IMG/VR virus record: IMGVR_UViG_3300024520_000205
Span: 1-39,022 of that record
Source: a virus
Strand: one strand, 5' to 3'
DNA length: 39,022 nucleotides
Shown here: piece after piece, positions 6,550-15,336 of the stretch
Layout: each line of letters starts with the position of its first letter
Position numbering within the stretch: the first letter of the stretch is position 1
The notes under the pieces: generated by a model
Told to the model about the DNA's origin: nothing
Databases searched by the model: none
Seen by the model: the letters and a program-made list of their open reading frames with translations, nothing else
Program-made: the position numbers and the translations under genes

Positions 6550-6803
6550 TGAAACTAAAAAAAATAGTACTTGAGATAAAAGGCAAAGAGGTTTCAATGA
6601 GCCTTGAGGAAGCTAAAGCACTTGCTTTGGAACTGGGAAAACTGACAGAAAAAGAGGCACCAGTGTTTATTCCTTATAACCGTCCTGTTTGGCCTGATTC
6701 TCTACCTACAACTCCAATAGGCCCCCCACAAAGCCCTTTTTGGTACGCAACTCATACCACAAATGGAACTGAATTTACCGAAATTAACAGTTCAACAAAT
6801 TGA
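6549..6803 (+). CDS. Small unknown protein (84 aa)
   Basis: First 40 residues form a compact beta-alpha unit (KKIVLEIKGKEVSMSLEEAKALALELGKL), a pattern seen in many short phage proteins; the C-terminal half is proline and aromatic rich (YNRPVWPDSLPTTPIGPPQSPFWY) and may be disordered. Function unknown. Start overlaps the TAA of the interrupted zinc-ribbon frame. Confidence 0.65.
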   Translation: MKLKKIVLEIKGKEVSMSLEEAKALALELGKLTEKEAPVFIPYNRPVWPDSLPTTPIGPPQSPFWYATHTTNGTEFTEINSSTN

Positions 6804-6816
6804 TACTGGGGAATGA

Positions 6817-7002
6817 ATGAGAGTCTGGAAAAAAACAGGTAAACCAGTAGAGCCAGTTAAGTGGGAGACTAAACCATTGGATTTACCACCGATAAAGAAG
6901 GATGGCTTGTTGATACCTTGGATTGACGCTAAGAGATATATTTCCACCAACCCTAAATTAAACGCATGGGTGTCGTTTTACACTGATATTCCAGGAATTT
7001 AG
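6817..7002 (+). CDS. Small unknown protein (61 aa)
   Basis: ATG at 6817 after GGGGAATGA. Proline-rich and basic (TGKPVEPVKWETKPLDLPPIKKDG). Unrecognised. Confidence 0.55.
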   Translation: MRVWKKTGKPVEPVKWETKPLDLPPIKKDGLLIPWIDAKRYISTNPKLNAWVSFYTDIPGI

Positions 7003-7008
7003 GCTAAT

Positions 7009-7101
7009 ATGGATGACGACACATGGAACAAACTACAGAACGTATTACTCGCTTTCCTGTTCCTAATGTTGTTTTTAATGCTTATGAGGTGTATACTATA
7101 A
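7009..7101 (+). CDS. 30-aa hydrophobic transmembrane peptide
   Basis: ATG at 7009 starts a 30-residue peptide with a short charged N-terminus (MDDDTWNK) and one hydrophobic helix (VLLAFLFLMLFLMLM). It ends at TAA 7099, one base before the terminase small-subunit gene. The size and single helix fit small phage membrane peptides; a holin or signal role is possible but not shown. A good ribosome site is not evident. Confidence 0.4.
   Translation: MDDDTWNKLQNVLLAFLFLMLFLMLMRCIL
7069..7097 (+). promoter_or_regulatory. Possible promoter before the packaging genes
   Basis: TTGTTT (7069-7074), a 17-base spacer and TATACT (7092-7097) match sigma70 elements fairly well. Initiation would be at about 7104, on the terminase start codon, so it would serve that gene as a leaderless message or only the later genes. 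Weak support. Confidence 0.3.
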
Positions 7102-7102
7102 C

Positions 7103-7504
7103 ATGACTACTGGCAGGCCCCCTAAGTACAAAAGCAAGAAAGACTTACAAGTCAAGATTGACGAATACTTTGTAAAGGTAAAAGAAGAGAACGAAACTCA
7201 CCCTACCATTACAGGATTAGTATTGCATTGTGGTTACGCTGATAGAAAATCATTCTACGACCTCGAAAATCAAACTGAGTTTTCTCACACTGTAAAAGTA
7301 GCTCGCACAAGAATCGAGGAAGTTTATGAATCCCACCTAATGAAACCAGGGGCCGGACCAATATTTGCACTAAAGAATTTCGGTTGGAGAGATGTTCAAG
7401 AAACTAAGATTTCAGGTGAAATGACCACTAATACAGTAGATTTAAGCAAATTAAACGACAAAGAACTAGCTGACTACAAGAAACTAAGGGAGAAGATGGA
7501 ATGA
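7103..7504 (+). CDS. terS: Terminase small subunit
   Basis: The 133-residue protein begins TGRPPKYKSKKDLQVKIDEYF, the usual opening of DNA-packaging small subunits, followed by a helix-turn-helix-like segment (TITGLVLHCGYADRKSFYDLEN, residues 33-54) and FALKNFGWRD, a motif common in these proteins. It recognises packaging sites and forms a ring that works with the large subunit at the portal. It lies 530 bp upstream of the large subunit, separated by three small genes. Confidence 0.88.
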   Translation: MTTGRPPKYKSKKDLQVKIDEYFVKVKEENETHPTITGLVLHCGYADRKSFYDLENQTEFSHTVKVARTRIEEVYESHLMKPGAGPIFALKNFGWRDVQETKISGEMTTNTVDLSKLNDKELADYKKLREKME

Positions 7505-7668
7505 CACCCCCCACATGCACTCATTGTAATAGAACCACACAAGTAATATTTGTAGCTTGCAGACCAGAAGCATCTGAATACTACTGCTCAAACTGTCACA
7601 AATCACAACACATTCCACCAAAAGAACTTGATTTCTGGCACCAAAGACACTTACAGGGGATAAAATGA
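7501..7668 (+). CDS. Small zinc-ribbon protein (55 aa)
   Basis: ATG overlaps the terminase small-subunit stop. CTHC and CSNC (residues 6-9 and 31-34) form a two-knuckle zinc ribbon; the tail carries HQRHLQ. Its position between terminase genes is shared with other tiny genes; role unknown. Confidence 0.62.
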   Translation: MTPPTCTHCNRTTQVIFVACRPEASEYYCSNCHKSQHIPPKELDFWHQRHLQGIK

Positions 7669-7880
7669 GCAAGAAAGACGAACTCATTGCCAATCAATAC
7701 GTTTACATCAAAAACCTTGAGGAAGAGTGCAAAACCCTTGAGGAACGAGTAAAGGAGCTAGAGAAGATAGTATTCAATGATTCCCCTGAATGGGCCAAAA
7801 AGCTCTCTAAAGCTGGATTTGGCGATGATTATACCGGAACAACGGGAAGTATTAAACTGCCTGAGTTGGAGGTAGTATGA
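7665..7880 (+). CDS. Small coiled-coil protein (71 aa)
   Basis: ATGA overlap with the zinc-ribbon gene. Residues 10-36 (YVYIKNLEEECKTLEERVKELEKIV) are a coiled coil; the rest is acidic. Unknown role within the packaging block. Confidence 0.62.
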   Translation: MSKKDELIANQYVYIKNLEEECKTLEERVKELEKIVFNDSPEWAKKLSKAGFGDDYTGTTGSIKLPELEVV

Positions 7881-7945
7881 CTGAAGAACTAGAGGTATTT
7901 GACCATAAACAGCATAAATGGGTAAAGATTAAGGATAAACAGTAA
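7877..7945 (+). CDS. Possible 22-aa peptide
   Basis: ATGA overlap with the coiled-coil gene after GGAGGTAGT. The 22 residues (MTEELEVFDHKQHKWVKIKDKQ) are charged. The strong ribosome site is the main support. The 87 bases that follow (7946-8032) hold no gene or clear signal. Confidence 0.38.
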   Translation: MTEELEVFDHKQHKWVKIKDKQ

Positions 7946-8032
7946 AATTGTATATTCCTGCTCCCCCTAATTCTATCCAGCCGGGGCCAAATGACACTTT
8001 TGAATCAAAATAGCCATTCTTAATTGTAGATT

Positions 8033-9628
8033 ATGACTACAGTCGAACCATCCTTATCCGATATAGACAGAGAAATCTTCTACAGAGACCATGAAAGGGA
8101 GACTATTACCGGGGTACTGGCTGAGAAGTTCATGTTTGGAGATGTTAGAATCTCTATCGTACCTAAGCTAAGACCATTATTCGAGTGCAATACAGAGAAA
8201 TACAAAGATATTGAGTTCTTCCCTGTTGGTGGTGGCCGTGGTGGTGCTAAATCAAGGGGAATAGGGGAAGTCCTCGTTTTATTAGCCAGAAGCGAAAGAA
8301 CGCGAATACTCTGCACCAGGGAAATCCAAAATAGTATCAAGGATTCAGTAAAGAAGGTAATTGAGAATTGGATTTACTTTCTAGGATTTGGCCCTGAGTT
8401 CACGATCACAAACGACACTATAATCCACAAGAAAACTAAGACTGACTTCATATTTATGGGAATGAGAGTGGGAACCTATGATGAATCAATCAAAGGTCTG
8501 GAGGATGTGAAATATGCTTGGGTTGAGGAAGCCCAGACAATGAGCCTTGAATCTTTGGATATGCTGATACCTACTTTAAGGGTAGAGGGTCGAAAGTTTT
8601 TCTTTAGTTATAACCGTAGAACTGAGCATGATGTAGTAGAAACCCTGAAGCGCAAGAAGAAAGCATTAATGATTAGTATCAATTACTATGACAATCCATT
8701 TCTCGAAAAGGTCATGTATGAGGATGCTTTAGAGGATAAAGAGCTTAACTTCGAGCATTATCTCCATATCTGGGAAGGACAACCAAGGGCTGAGGACGCC
8801 AGTAGTATCATATTGCCATATAGTCAATTAATGAAGTGTGTTGATTTACACTTGGAACATGGGTTTGGTGATGGGTTGATGCAGGGTGGATTCGATATTG
8901 CAGAGGGACAAATGGAGTTTCATGATAAGAATAGCTTTGCAGCGAGGTCAGGCCCCACAGTGCATAAGGTTGAAGAATGGCGAATTGGTGAGGTTTATGA
9001 ATCAGTGCGTAAAGTGCATGGCTGGTATTATGAGTTAGGATTCTCAGAGGTAGCATTTGACGGTGTTGGGGTCGGGGTGGCTGCTAAGTCAGAATACGCC
9101 CGTATTGAGGCTGAAGAAAAGGAGAAAGAGGACGGATTTAGGATCCCTTATGATGTGATTCCAATGAAAGGATCGGAATCTCCAAAGGGGGCTGATACGG
9201 TATTCGTGAAGCATGGGAACAACTTAATAACAAATAAACAGCACTTTAAGAATATAAAAACACAGTTATGGTGGAATCTCAAACTTAGATTAGCCAATAG
9301 CATGAAGCTGATTCAAGGCCACAAACTAGATAGAGAGGGATATTACCTTTCATTCTCCAGTAAAATACCAAACCTTGACAGCTTATTCAGTGAATTAAGT
9401 CAGGCCACCCATAAATTAGATGGTGCCGGTCGAATAATGATTGATAAAGCTCCCGGCGTTAGAGAGATTAAGGTTGACAATAAGACTAAAAGTGTAAAAA
9501 GTCCTAACAAAGCAGACTCTACAATTTTATCTTATGCAAGGGACCTAGAATTTGGTTTAAGAGCACATGGAGACGAAGTTATCGAGGAAGAAGATATACC
9601 AGAACCAATTAACGAGTGGGTCATGTGA
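8033..9628 (+). CDS. terL: Terminase large subunit (packaging ATPase/nuclease)
   Basis: The 531-residue protein is of the PBSX/Terminase_3 kind. Walker A is GGGRGGAKS (66-74), Walker B with catalytic Glu is YAWVEEA (161-167), and the coupling motif SYN is near 192. The C-terminal RNase H-like nuclease shows D288 (GGFDIAEG) and D343 (VAFDGVGVG), with a further acidic residue expected near the late PNKADS segment. It pumps DNA into the prohead through the portal and cuts concatemers. Full length for the family. It overlaps the portal frame by 13 bases. Confidence 0.95.
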   Translation: MTTVEPSLSDIDREIFYRDHERETITGVLAEKFMFGDVRISIVPKLRPLFECNTEKYKDIEFFPVGGGRGGAKSRGIGEVLVLLARSERTRILCTREIQNSIKDSVKKVIENWIYFLGFGPEFTITNDTIIHKKTKTDFIFMGMRVGTYDESIKGLEDVKYAWVEEAQTMSLESLDMLIPTLRVEGRKFFFSYNRRTEHDVVETLKRKKKALMISINYYDNPFLEKVMYEDALEDKELNFEHYLHIWEGQPRAEDASSIILPYSQLMKCVDLHLEHGFGDGLMQGGFDIAEGQMEFHDKNSFAARSGPTVHKVEEWRIGEVYESVRKVHGWYYELGFSEVAFDGVGVGVAAKSEYARIEAEEKEKEDGFRIPYDVIPMKGSESPKGADTVFVKHGNNLITNKQHFKNIKTQLWWNLKLRLANSMKLIQGHKLDREGYYLSFSSKIPNLDSLFSELSQATHKLDGAGRIMIDKAPGVREIKVDNKTKSVKSPNKADSTILSYARDLEFGLRAHGDEVIEEEDIPEPINEWVM

Positions 9629-11880
9629 ATAAAACAGAAGTTTTAGAGAAGTTTAAAGAATGCCTTGTAATAGGTGAGGCCAACTGGTCAGGGATACACA
9701 AAGATTTCAATGATGACAAGAAATTCATCCAATTTGGCCAGCAGTTAATCAATGACGATGGATCAGAGCAGAAGCTCAAAGGCCGTCCCCGTTTCGTAAT
9801 CAATAAATTAATCCAGTTTGTAAAGTCTGTCTCTAATGAACAGCTCAAATCCAGTATTGTTGGGAAAACGTACCCTATTGATAATGGAGCAGATGAGGAC
9901 AAAGCGCTTGCAAGACATGGTGTAATCCGTGGAGTAGAAAGGACTTCCAATGCTGAGTACGCTTATTGCTATGGTGCTGAAGAGGCATTGACAGGTGGAA
10001 TGGGTGCTTGGAGAGTTGATATTGATTATATCTCTGACAAGAGCATGGATCAGACTATGAAGGTTAACCGAATAGTGGACGCTTCAACTGTGATGGCAGG
10101 CCCCGGAATACAACCTGATTACAGTGATTCAAAATGGTTCATTATCAAAGCTAAGTCAGACAAGGTTATTAAGTGGAGTGTTGACTACCACCGATTAGAT
10201 GAGGCTAAAACAGATATTTGGGGGATGGATTTACAACCCTTTGAGTATGAATTTTGGTATCGAGAGGATGTAAAAGACACTCTTTATGTTTGGAAAACAG
10301 GGCGAACAGTATTCAAGAGCCAGGTTAAACCAGACACTCCAGATGATTTATTTGTAATGAAGGATGGCAAACGTCTTTCAAGACCTACCTGGCGCAGGCA
10401 ATGGACTCAGTACCGGCTTAAATATGACGATTATGTAGATGGATATGAACCAAAGAAATGGCCCGGTAAATATGCTGGTATTGTAATCTGTAATGGTAGA
10501 GAGGTTTACCATGAAGGTGAGCGTAAATTACTTAGTCTGTGTAGGTATACCAAAGATTCTCAAAGACTGTATAACTTCGCACGTCAGGAGATGGGTCGTA
10601 AACTTGGGTTTAATCCTAAAGCAATGTGGCTTGCAGCAATTGAGGCTATACCAGCTAAATATAGGAATATGTGGAATCATGCTCATGAGGATACTTATGG
10701 CACCCTTTATTGGAATGACAAGGATAAATCAGGCAAACCTATCCAGAAGCCGGAGCTTGTTAATAGCTTCCCATTAGACCCTGCCTTATCTCAAGAAATA
10801 GCTGTCACTGATAGAGAACTGAAAGACACTACAGGCATTCAAGCTGAGAATCTAGCTATGACCTCGAATGCTACCTCCAAAGTAGCTATTGATGCCAAGA
10901 AGAATGAAGGCGATACAAATACATATGATTTCACTCATAATAAAGCGGTTGCGGTACAGCACACAGAAAGAATATTATTAGACCTGACTCCTAAAGTAAT
11001 AGACACTAAAAGACAGATAAGATATGTGGGTGAAGATGATGCTGAAAAGGTGATTGAGGCCAATGCAGAGTATACAGATAAGAAAACAGGTAAGATTAAG
11101 ATGGATTATTACTTCAGTGAAGAGGAAGAGTATGATCTAGGTGTTACCGTAGGGGCTAGTTATGACAGCAAAAGACAGCAAGATTCAGAGAATTTACAGC
11201 AATTAATGCAGTATGCTGACCCAACTGGTAAAATGGCATTACTACCCACAGCTGTTGAGAATATGGATTTCAACGGTGCCAAGGAAGCAGCCAAAGCACT
11301 TAAGAAAGCTGCAAATATGGTTGTACCGAACCTCTTTGAGATAACAGATGATGATGAGGAAGGGCCACCAAAACCAGAAATACCTGTAGAAGTCCAACAG
11401 CAATTACAAGAACACCAAGAAATGAAACAAGCATTTGGACAGATGCAACAGGAATTGCAGGAGCTTAAATCCAGTAAGGATGTAGAGTTTGCCAAGCTGA
11501 ACCAACAGCGCAAAACAGAAGTTGATAAACTTAGGATAGAGCAGGAAAAGGTTAATGTCAGCAAGTTTGAAGCCCAGACTAACCGCTTGGAAGCAGGGCA
11601 GAAAGGCCGGGAAAATGAAGCTAAACTGGCAAATGACAAGCTGATAGCTGAATCCAATGAACAATTTGAAACTCAGAAAACAGAGATAGAAGCTAATTTC
11701 CAAAGCCAGATGGATGCAGTTATAAAGAAATTCGATGAAAGTGTAAAGTCACTTGAAAAACCTGATAAAGAAGAAAAACAGCCAATCACTATCATTAATC
11801 AGATACCTAAGTCAGGCGGTAAGAAAGACATTCAACCCAATGGTAAGGGTGGTTATACAGTAGAGACTGAGGATGATTGA
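9616..11880 (+). CDS. Portal protein, P22 type
   Basis: The 754-residue protein matches P22 gp1-like portals: an early IHKDFNDDKKFIQFGQQ block, PRFVINKL, then the EYAYCYGAEEALTGGMGAWRVDIDY block (residues ~113-138). Twelve copies form the DNA entry vertex and bind terminase, gp4 and coat. The C-terminal 150 residues are a long coiled coil (QQQLQEHQEMKQAFGQMQQEL), like the barrel of P22 portal. Start is GTG 9616, or GTG 9625 overlapping the terminase stop. It overlaps the next gene by ATGA-type contact. Confidence 0.93.
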   Translation: MGHVNKTEVLEKFKECLVIGEANWSGIHKDFNDDKKFIQFGQQLINDDGSEQKLKGRPRFVINKLIQFVKSVSNEQLKSSIVGKTYPIDNGADEDKALARHGVIRGVERTSNAEYAYCYGAEEALTGGMGAWRVDIDYISDKSMDQTMKVNRIVDASTVMAGPGIQPDYSDSKWFIIKAKSDKVIKWSVDYHRLDEAKTDIWGMDLQPFEYEFWYREDVKDTLYVWKTGRTVFKSQVKPDTPDDLFVMKDGKRLSRPTWRRQWTQYRLKYDDYVDGYEPKKWPGKYAGIVICNGREVYHEGERKLLSLCRYTKDSQRLYNFARQEMGRKLGFNPKAMWLAAIEAIPAKYRNMWNHAHEDTYGTLYWNDKDKSGKPIQKPELVNSFPLDPALSQEIAVTDRELKDTTGIQAENLAMTSNATSKVAIDAKKNEGDTNTYDFTHNKAVAVQHTERILLDLTPKVIDTKRQIRYVGEDDAEKVIEANAEYTDKKTGKIKMDYYFSEEEEYDLGVTVGASYDSKRQQDSENLQQLMQYADPTGKMALLPTAVENMDFNGAKEAAKALKKAANMVVPNLFEITDDDEEGPPKPEIPVEVQQQLQEHQEMKQAFGQMQQELQELKSSKDVEFAKLNQQRKTEVDKLRIEQEKVNVSKFEAQTNRLEAGQKGRENEAKLANDKLIAESNEQFETQKTEIEANFQSQMDAVIKKFDESVKSLEKPDKEEKQPITIINQIPKSGGKKDIQPNGKGGYTVETEDD

Positions 11881-12278
11881 TGGATACGGAGTTAGCAAAG
11901 AATATTTCGATAATACTGGCAGCAGTAGGTATTTTACTCAAGATTGTATTCGATTATACAAAGTCAAAGGAAAGCTCCTATGAGGCTGTAATGACTACAA
12001 TTGTAACAGATGTAAAGGCAATTCTCATAAAACTAACTGAGAATACAAGCTCAATCGGTGTAGTGGTCACAAGCACGAATGGGGAAACTAAGCAGTTGAA
12101 CAAGAGTCTAGATAGGCTAACCGAGAAATCAGATGATAGGGCAGAGAAGCTAAATGATATTCTGGGTATGTCAAGGCGTGATCATGATAGGATTAAGGAA
12201 ACAAACGATTCAATGAAAACACTGGCTAACTTATACGCTTCAACAAAGTATTGTAAGGTGCCAAAGGGAACAGCATAG
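11877..12278 (+). CDS. Membrane-anchored coiled-coil protein (133 aa)
   Basis: One transmembrane helix near the N-terminus (ISIILAAVGILLKIVFDYT, residues 8-26) is followed by about 100 residues of helical, coiled-coil sequence (QLNKSLDRLTEKSDDRAEKLNDIL). It overlaps the portal stop. This is the topology of some phage holin/spanin-like or virion membrane proteins, but no family is recognised. It is a candidate holin partner for the M15 peptidase (inference only). Confidence 0.65.
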   Translation: MMDTELAKNISIILAAVGILLKIVFDYTKSKESSYEAVMTTIVTDVKAILIKLTENTSSIGVVVTSTNGETKQLNKSLDRLTEKSDDRAEKLNDILGMSRRDHDRIKETNDSMKTLANLYASTKYCKVPKGTA

Positions 12279-12286
12279 GAGAGATA

Positions 12287-12526
12287 ATGGCAATTTCAGC
12301 AACTAATTTGGCGAAATTAAGGCGGGGAGTCTGTAAAGACCTTCACCCTACTTTCACTAAAACAGAGATAAACGCAGCACTTGATTCAATTAATGACTGG
12401 TGGGAGACTGTAAAACTAAGCGGGTCAGGGGCAATTGAAACGGCTGCCCCCGGGGTATTTAATAATGCACTCAAGAAAAAGATTGCAGCGTATTGGTTTG
12501 AGCACAAATTTCAGGAGGATAAATAA
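12287..12526 (+). CDS. Small virion-region protein (79 aa)
   Basis: ATG follows AGGAGAGATA. Mainly helical, with DSINDWWETVKLSG, resembling short phage proteins found between portal and coat genes. Function unknown. Its stop touches the ATG at 12526 (TAATG). Confidence 0.62.
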   Translation: MAISATNLAKLRRGVCKDLHPTFTKTEINAALDSINDWWETVKLSGSGAIETAAPGVFNNALKKKIAAYWFEHKFQEDK

Positions 12527-13026
12527 TGGCTACTTTCAGAATCCCAATAATGGGGTTTGGTACAAAACCCGATACAAGCGGTGATGTTTTCTTTGAACCG
12601 GAATCTGTAAAATACAGTAATGCTTTAAATGATGTACTACTTGGAGTTTTTAATGATACCGCTACCAGAATTGGACTAGCTTTAAAATTTAAAGTTCCAG
12701 TTAACTATGTCGATAATCCAAAGCTGATTATTACTTGGTCCTCTACTGCCACAAGCGGAGATGTTGAATGGGACTATGACTACACTTCAATTGCAATAGG
12801 CGAAACACTTGACCCTGCTGCTGCGCAAAGAAGTATAAATCAGAACGATACCGCCCCCGGAAGCTCTTTATTTATGTTAGAGGCAGAGTTAGCAATGACA
12901 AACACTGATTTAGCTGCTAAAGATTTGTGCAAAGGCGTTTTGTTCCGTGATGGGACTGATGCTGGAGACACGATGACTGCTTCTGCAATTATTGAAACTA
13001 TTGAATTTGAATATACGGATGCTTAA
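12526..13026 (+). CDS. Probable virion decoration protein (166 aa)
   Basis: Beta-rich sequence (FRIPIMGFGTKPDTSGDVFFEP, LALKFKVPVNYVDNPKLIITWSSTATSGDVEWDYDY) consistent with a jelly-roll head-decoration or fibre-like domain. No named family. Stop overlaps the next start (TAATG). The position among structural genes supports a virion role. Confidence 0.6.
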   Translation: MATFRIPIMGFGTKPDTSGDVFFEPESVKYSNALNDVLLGVFNDTATRIGLALKFKVPVNYVDNPKLIITWSSTATSGDVEWDYDYTSIAIGETLDPAAAQRSINQNDTAPGSSLFMLEAELAMTNTDLAAKDLCKGVLFRDGTDAGDTMTASAIIETIEFEYTDA

Positions 13027-13760
13027 TGGCTAGACAGTTTTCCAAAACGCCCACCCCAGATGACGCAGTCAATTGCGGGGATTTTGCTTCTGTTGATGGG
13101 TTAACGACCTTTACAATGGGGGCATGGGTTAAGCGAGATTCTAGTAACGCATTGGTTAATATATCAAAGTTTTCCTCTGTTAACAGTGATATTTCAATCC
13201 AAGTGTTTAGTGATGGAAACATATACTTTGCGATGCGGAATGGTGCTAACACATCAGCGAATTTTGCTAGAAATGTAACTACATGGGACAGACTTTTAAT
13301 GGTTTTCGATGGGGCTCTTGTTGGGGATGCCAGATTAACGTGTTTTTTAAATGGGGCTTCTCAAGCGTTATCATATACAGGAGCAATGCCAGCCACAACC
13401 CCAACTAATGCAGGGGATTTTATTATAGGAAGCATAAACTCTGGTGGGTCGGATGGTTCAATTGCAGAGGTTAAACTTTGGAGTACAGCATTAAACGCAG
13501 GTCAAGCAAAAGACGATTATTACGGTAGAGGCCCTCACGCAGATTTAGGGTATTGGCCTTTAGGCTATGGCAGTCCAGAGCCGGATTATTCAGGGGCAGG
13601 GAATAATGGCACATTGGTAAGTTCACCTTCAATCGTAGACCATCCCCCAATAGGGACACAGTTTGGGTATGATGAGAGTATAAGCCCTTATGAGGTGGCA
13701 GCAGCAGGTGGTCACGGTGGATTACTTTCTTCACAAAGAAATAGATTAGTAGGAGTATAA
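13026..13760 (+). CDS. LamG/concanavalin-like virion protein (244 aa)
   Basis: Residues ~25-160 match a LamG (concanavalin A-like) jelly roll: FTMGAWVKRDSSN, WDRLLMVFDGA, FIIGSINSGGSDGSIAEVKLWSTALNAGQA, and then the typical GYWPLGYGSPEPDYSGAGNNGTLV. Such domains bind glycans and decorate phage heads or fibres. The C-terminal 40 residues are Gly/Ser rich. Two bases separate it from the next gene. Confidence 0.75.
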   Translation: MARQFSKTPTPDDAVNCGDFASVDGLTTFTMGAWVKRDSSNALVNISKFSSVNSDISIQVFSDGNIYFAMRNGANTSANFARNVTTWDRLLMVFDGALVGDARLTCFLNGASQALSYTGAMPATTPTNAGDFIIGSINSGGSDGSIAEVKLWSTALNAGQAKDDYYGRGPHADLGYWPLGYGSPEPDYSGAGNNGTLVSSPSIVDHPPIGTQFGYDESISPYEVAAAGGHGGLLSSQRNRLVGV

Positions 13761-13761
13761 A

Positions 13762-14502
13762 ATGAGTTATATAGGCGATTTTGCAGAAGATTATGCGACC
13801 CTGAACACAAAGTTTACAACTGTGGGCAGTGATGGGGCCTCAACCGTACTGGCTGGCACTCCGGCTATTTCGGTATACAAGGCAAACGGTACCACTCAGA
13901 GTACAGCCGGGATAACTTTATCAGTAGATTTTGATTCTGTAGTGGGGTTGAATAATGTGTTGATTGACCTTTCAGCAGATGCTTTTTACGCTGTTGGCAA
14001 TGATTACCAGATTGTAATTACTACTGGAACAGTGGGAGGCACAAGCGTTGTGGGTTATGTAGTAGGCGAATTTAGTATTGAAAACCGCTTTATGAGAGGA
14101 ACTGATTCAGCAGCCACAGCTTCAGCATTAACCACCCATGACGGCAAACTGGATACCGCTCAGCTCGATTTAGATACCTTAACGGGAGCAGACGGTGCCA
14201 CACTGGCAACCACTCAAGGGAATTACGCCCCTAATGTAGTAGTACCGGATGCAGCAGGAGTAGCCCCAACAGCAGCGGAAATCTTCACGGCGGTATTAAC
14301 AACCCAATTATCGGAAGCCTATTCAACGAAAGGATCGGCCCCCACCGCTGCTCAATTTATGTTTGAGGTTCTGGGTTTATTGAGAGAAAGAAGCGTAACA
14401 GGCACTACTGAAACAATTAATGGTATTGACGGCGCAACGGCCAAAATGACAAATACACTTGGAGATGCCACCAGTCCAACCTCAGTAACTAGAGCTACAT
14501 GA
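13762..14502 (+). CDS. Beta-rich virion structural protein (246 aa)
   Basis: The N-terminal ~110 residues (MSYIGDFAEDYATLNTKFTT, IDLSADAFYAVGNDYQIVI, EFSIENRF) follow a pattern seen in many phage structural proteins that begin SFxGDFAED and end their first domain with FSIENR. The second half is Ala/Thr-rich helix. Likely a head-decoration or fibre-base protein; exact role unknown. RBS GGAG at 13752-13755. Confidence 0.7.
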   Translation: MSYIGDFAEDYATLNTKFTTVGSDGASTVLAGTPAISVYKANGTTQSTAGITLSVDFDSVVGLNNVLIDLSADAFYAVGNDYQIVITTGTVGGTSVVGYVVGEFSIENRFMRGTDSAATASALTTHDGKLDTAQLDLDTLTGADGATLATTQGNYAPNVVVPDAAGVAPTAAEIFTAVLTTQLSEAYSTKGSAPTAAQFMFEVLGLLRERSVTGTTETINGIDGATAKMTNTLGDATSPTSVTRAT

Positions 14503-14831
14503 GCGTAACAACCTATATAACAAGGGGGATTCATTCCTCTACAACTATTAAGGATTACATTACCCGAGGTCTGTCGATTGGCGACAGTTCTATCATATCA
14601 GATGCAGACGCAAGCAAAATTGCAAGTTATGTGTGGGAGCACGTATTAGAGGCTTCATTAGAGGCTCAGGAATTTATGAGAATAATGCTTTCTACTACGG
14701 CAGCCGGTTTAGTGTCAGGGCTTCCTGGGGAACCTCAGTTTCTAGCTCAAGATGGGAAAAAGGTTAGAGTTAGAATGATAACAGATGAGAACGGAAACAG
14801 ATTAAAGGTTTTGGTATTGGACGGTAGTTAA
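14499..14831 (+). CDS. Virion-region protein (110 aa)
   Basis: Short beta N-terminus (VTTYITRGIHSSTTIKDYITRGL, with an ITRG repeat), then a helical segment (ADASKIASYVWEHVLEASLEAQEFMRIMLSTTAAGLVSG) common in phage head-region proteins, then an Arg-rich beta end. Overlaps neighbours at both ends (ATGAG, TAATG). Role unknown. Confidence 0.62.
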   Translation: MSVTTYITRGIHSSTTIKDYITRGLSIGDSSIISDADASKIASYVWEHVLEASLEAQEFMRIMLSTTAAGLVSGLPGEPQFLAQDGKKVRVRMITDENGNRLKVLVLDGS

Positions 14832-15166
14832 TGTACGGTTCTGGATTCTTCAGTAAATCATTCTTTGGTGGTGGATTCTTCGGACCAGCCCCGTTTACAG
14901 GTGATTCTGAACCTTGGGGGGTAGCGACAAAAGAGTCAACCTCTACGATACTAGAGAATCTACCAGACCAGACTTTAATCGATCTCAAGAAAAAACGAGC
15001 CATAATTGAGAAGATTGAGCTATTAAGAAACCCTTATTTACCTGAATTAACCACAATTGACAATCGTATCAGTGAAGGATTGATGAGGGAAAAACTAGCT
15101 GAACCAGTAGAACTGGCACCAGATATAGCTTTAATGATTGCTATTGCAGAGGCTTGCGATGACTAA
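14831..15166 (+). CDS. Gly/Phe-rich virion-region protein (111 aa)
   Basis: The N-terminus MYGSGFFSKSFFGGGFFGPAPF is a Gly/Phe repeat, a style found in small phage head or tail proteins; the rest is helical. Ends the block before a 170-base untranslated region. Role unknown. Confidence 0.6.
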   Translation: MYGSGFFSKSFFGGGFFGPAPFTGDSEPWGVATKESTSTILENLPDQTLIDLKKKRAIIEKIELLRNPYLPELTTIDNRISEGLMREKLAEPVELAPDIALMIAIAEACDD

Positions 15167-15336
15167 AATAACTAAAGAAACGGTATTTTGTTTACATAAT
15201 ACTTTTTTTACGAACTCTAATAACTTATACTAAGACTATGATGAATTTTACTGGTTTTTTAAAAACTTGCAATAACCGCTTAGCGGGCTACAGGCTAACG
15301 GATGCCTATGAATCCGGCGTTAACTTGAGGTAACTC
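15167..15336 (+). promoter_or_regulatory. Leader region of scaffold/coat genes
   Basis: This 170-base gap without a gene has an AT-rich first half with TATACT (15226-15231) but no good -35, so a promoter here is uncertain. The second half can form two hairpins: CCGC/GCGG at about 15275-15288 and GGAT/ATCC inside TAAC/GTTA at about 15295-15325. The latter lies just before the scaffold ribosome site (TTGAGGTAACTC) and could modulate its translation. Confidence 0.4.

Noticed and set aside
11160-11657. 165-codon minus-strand frame in the portal gene
   Set aside because: Shadow of the portal coiled coil; Ser/Cys-rich composition typical of antisense reading.
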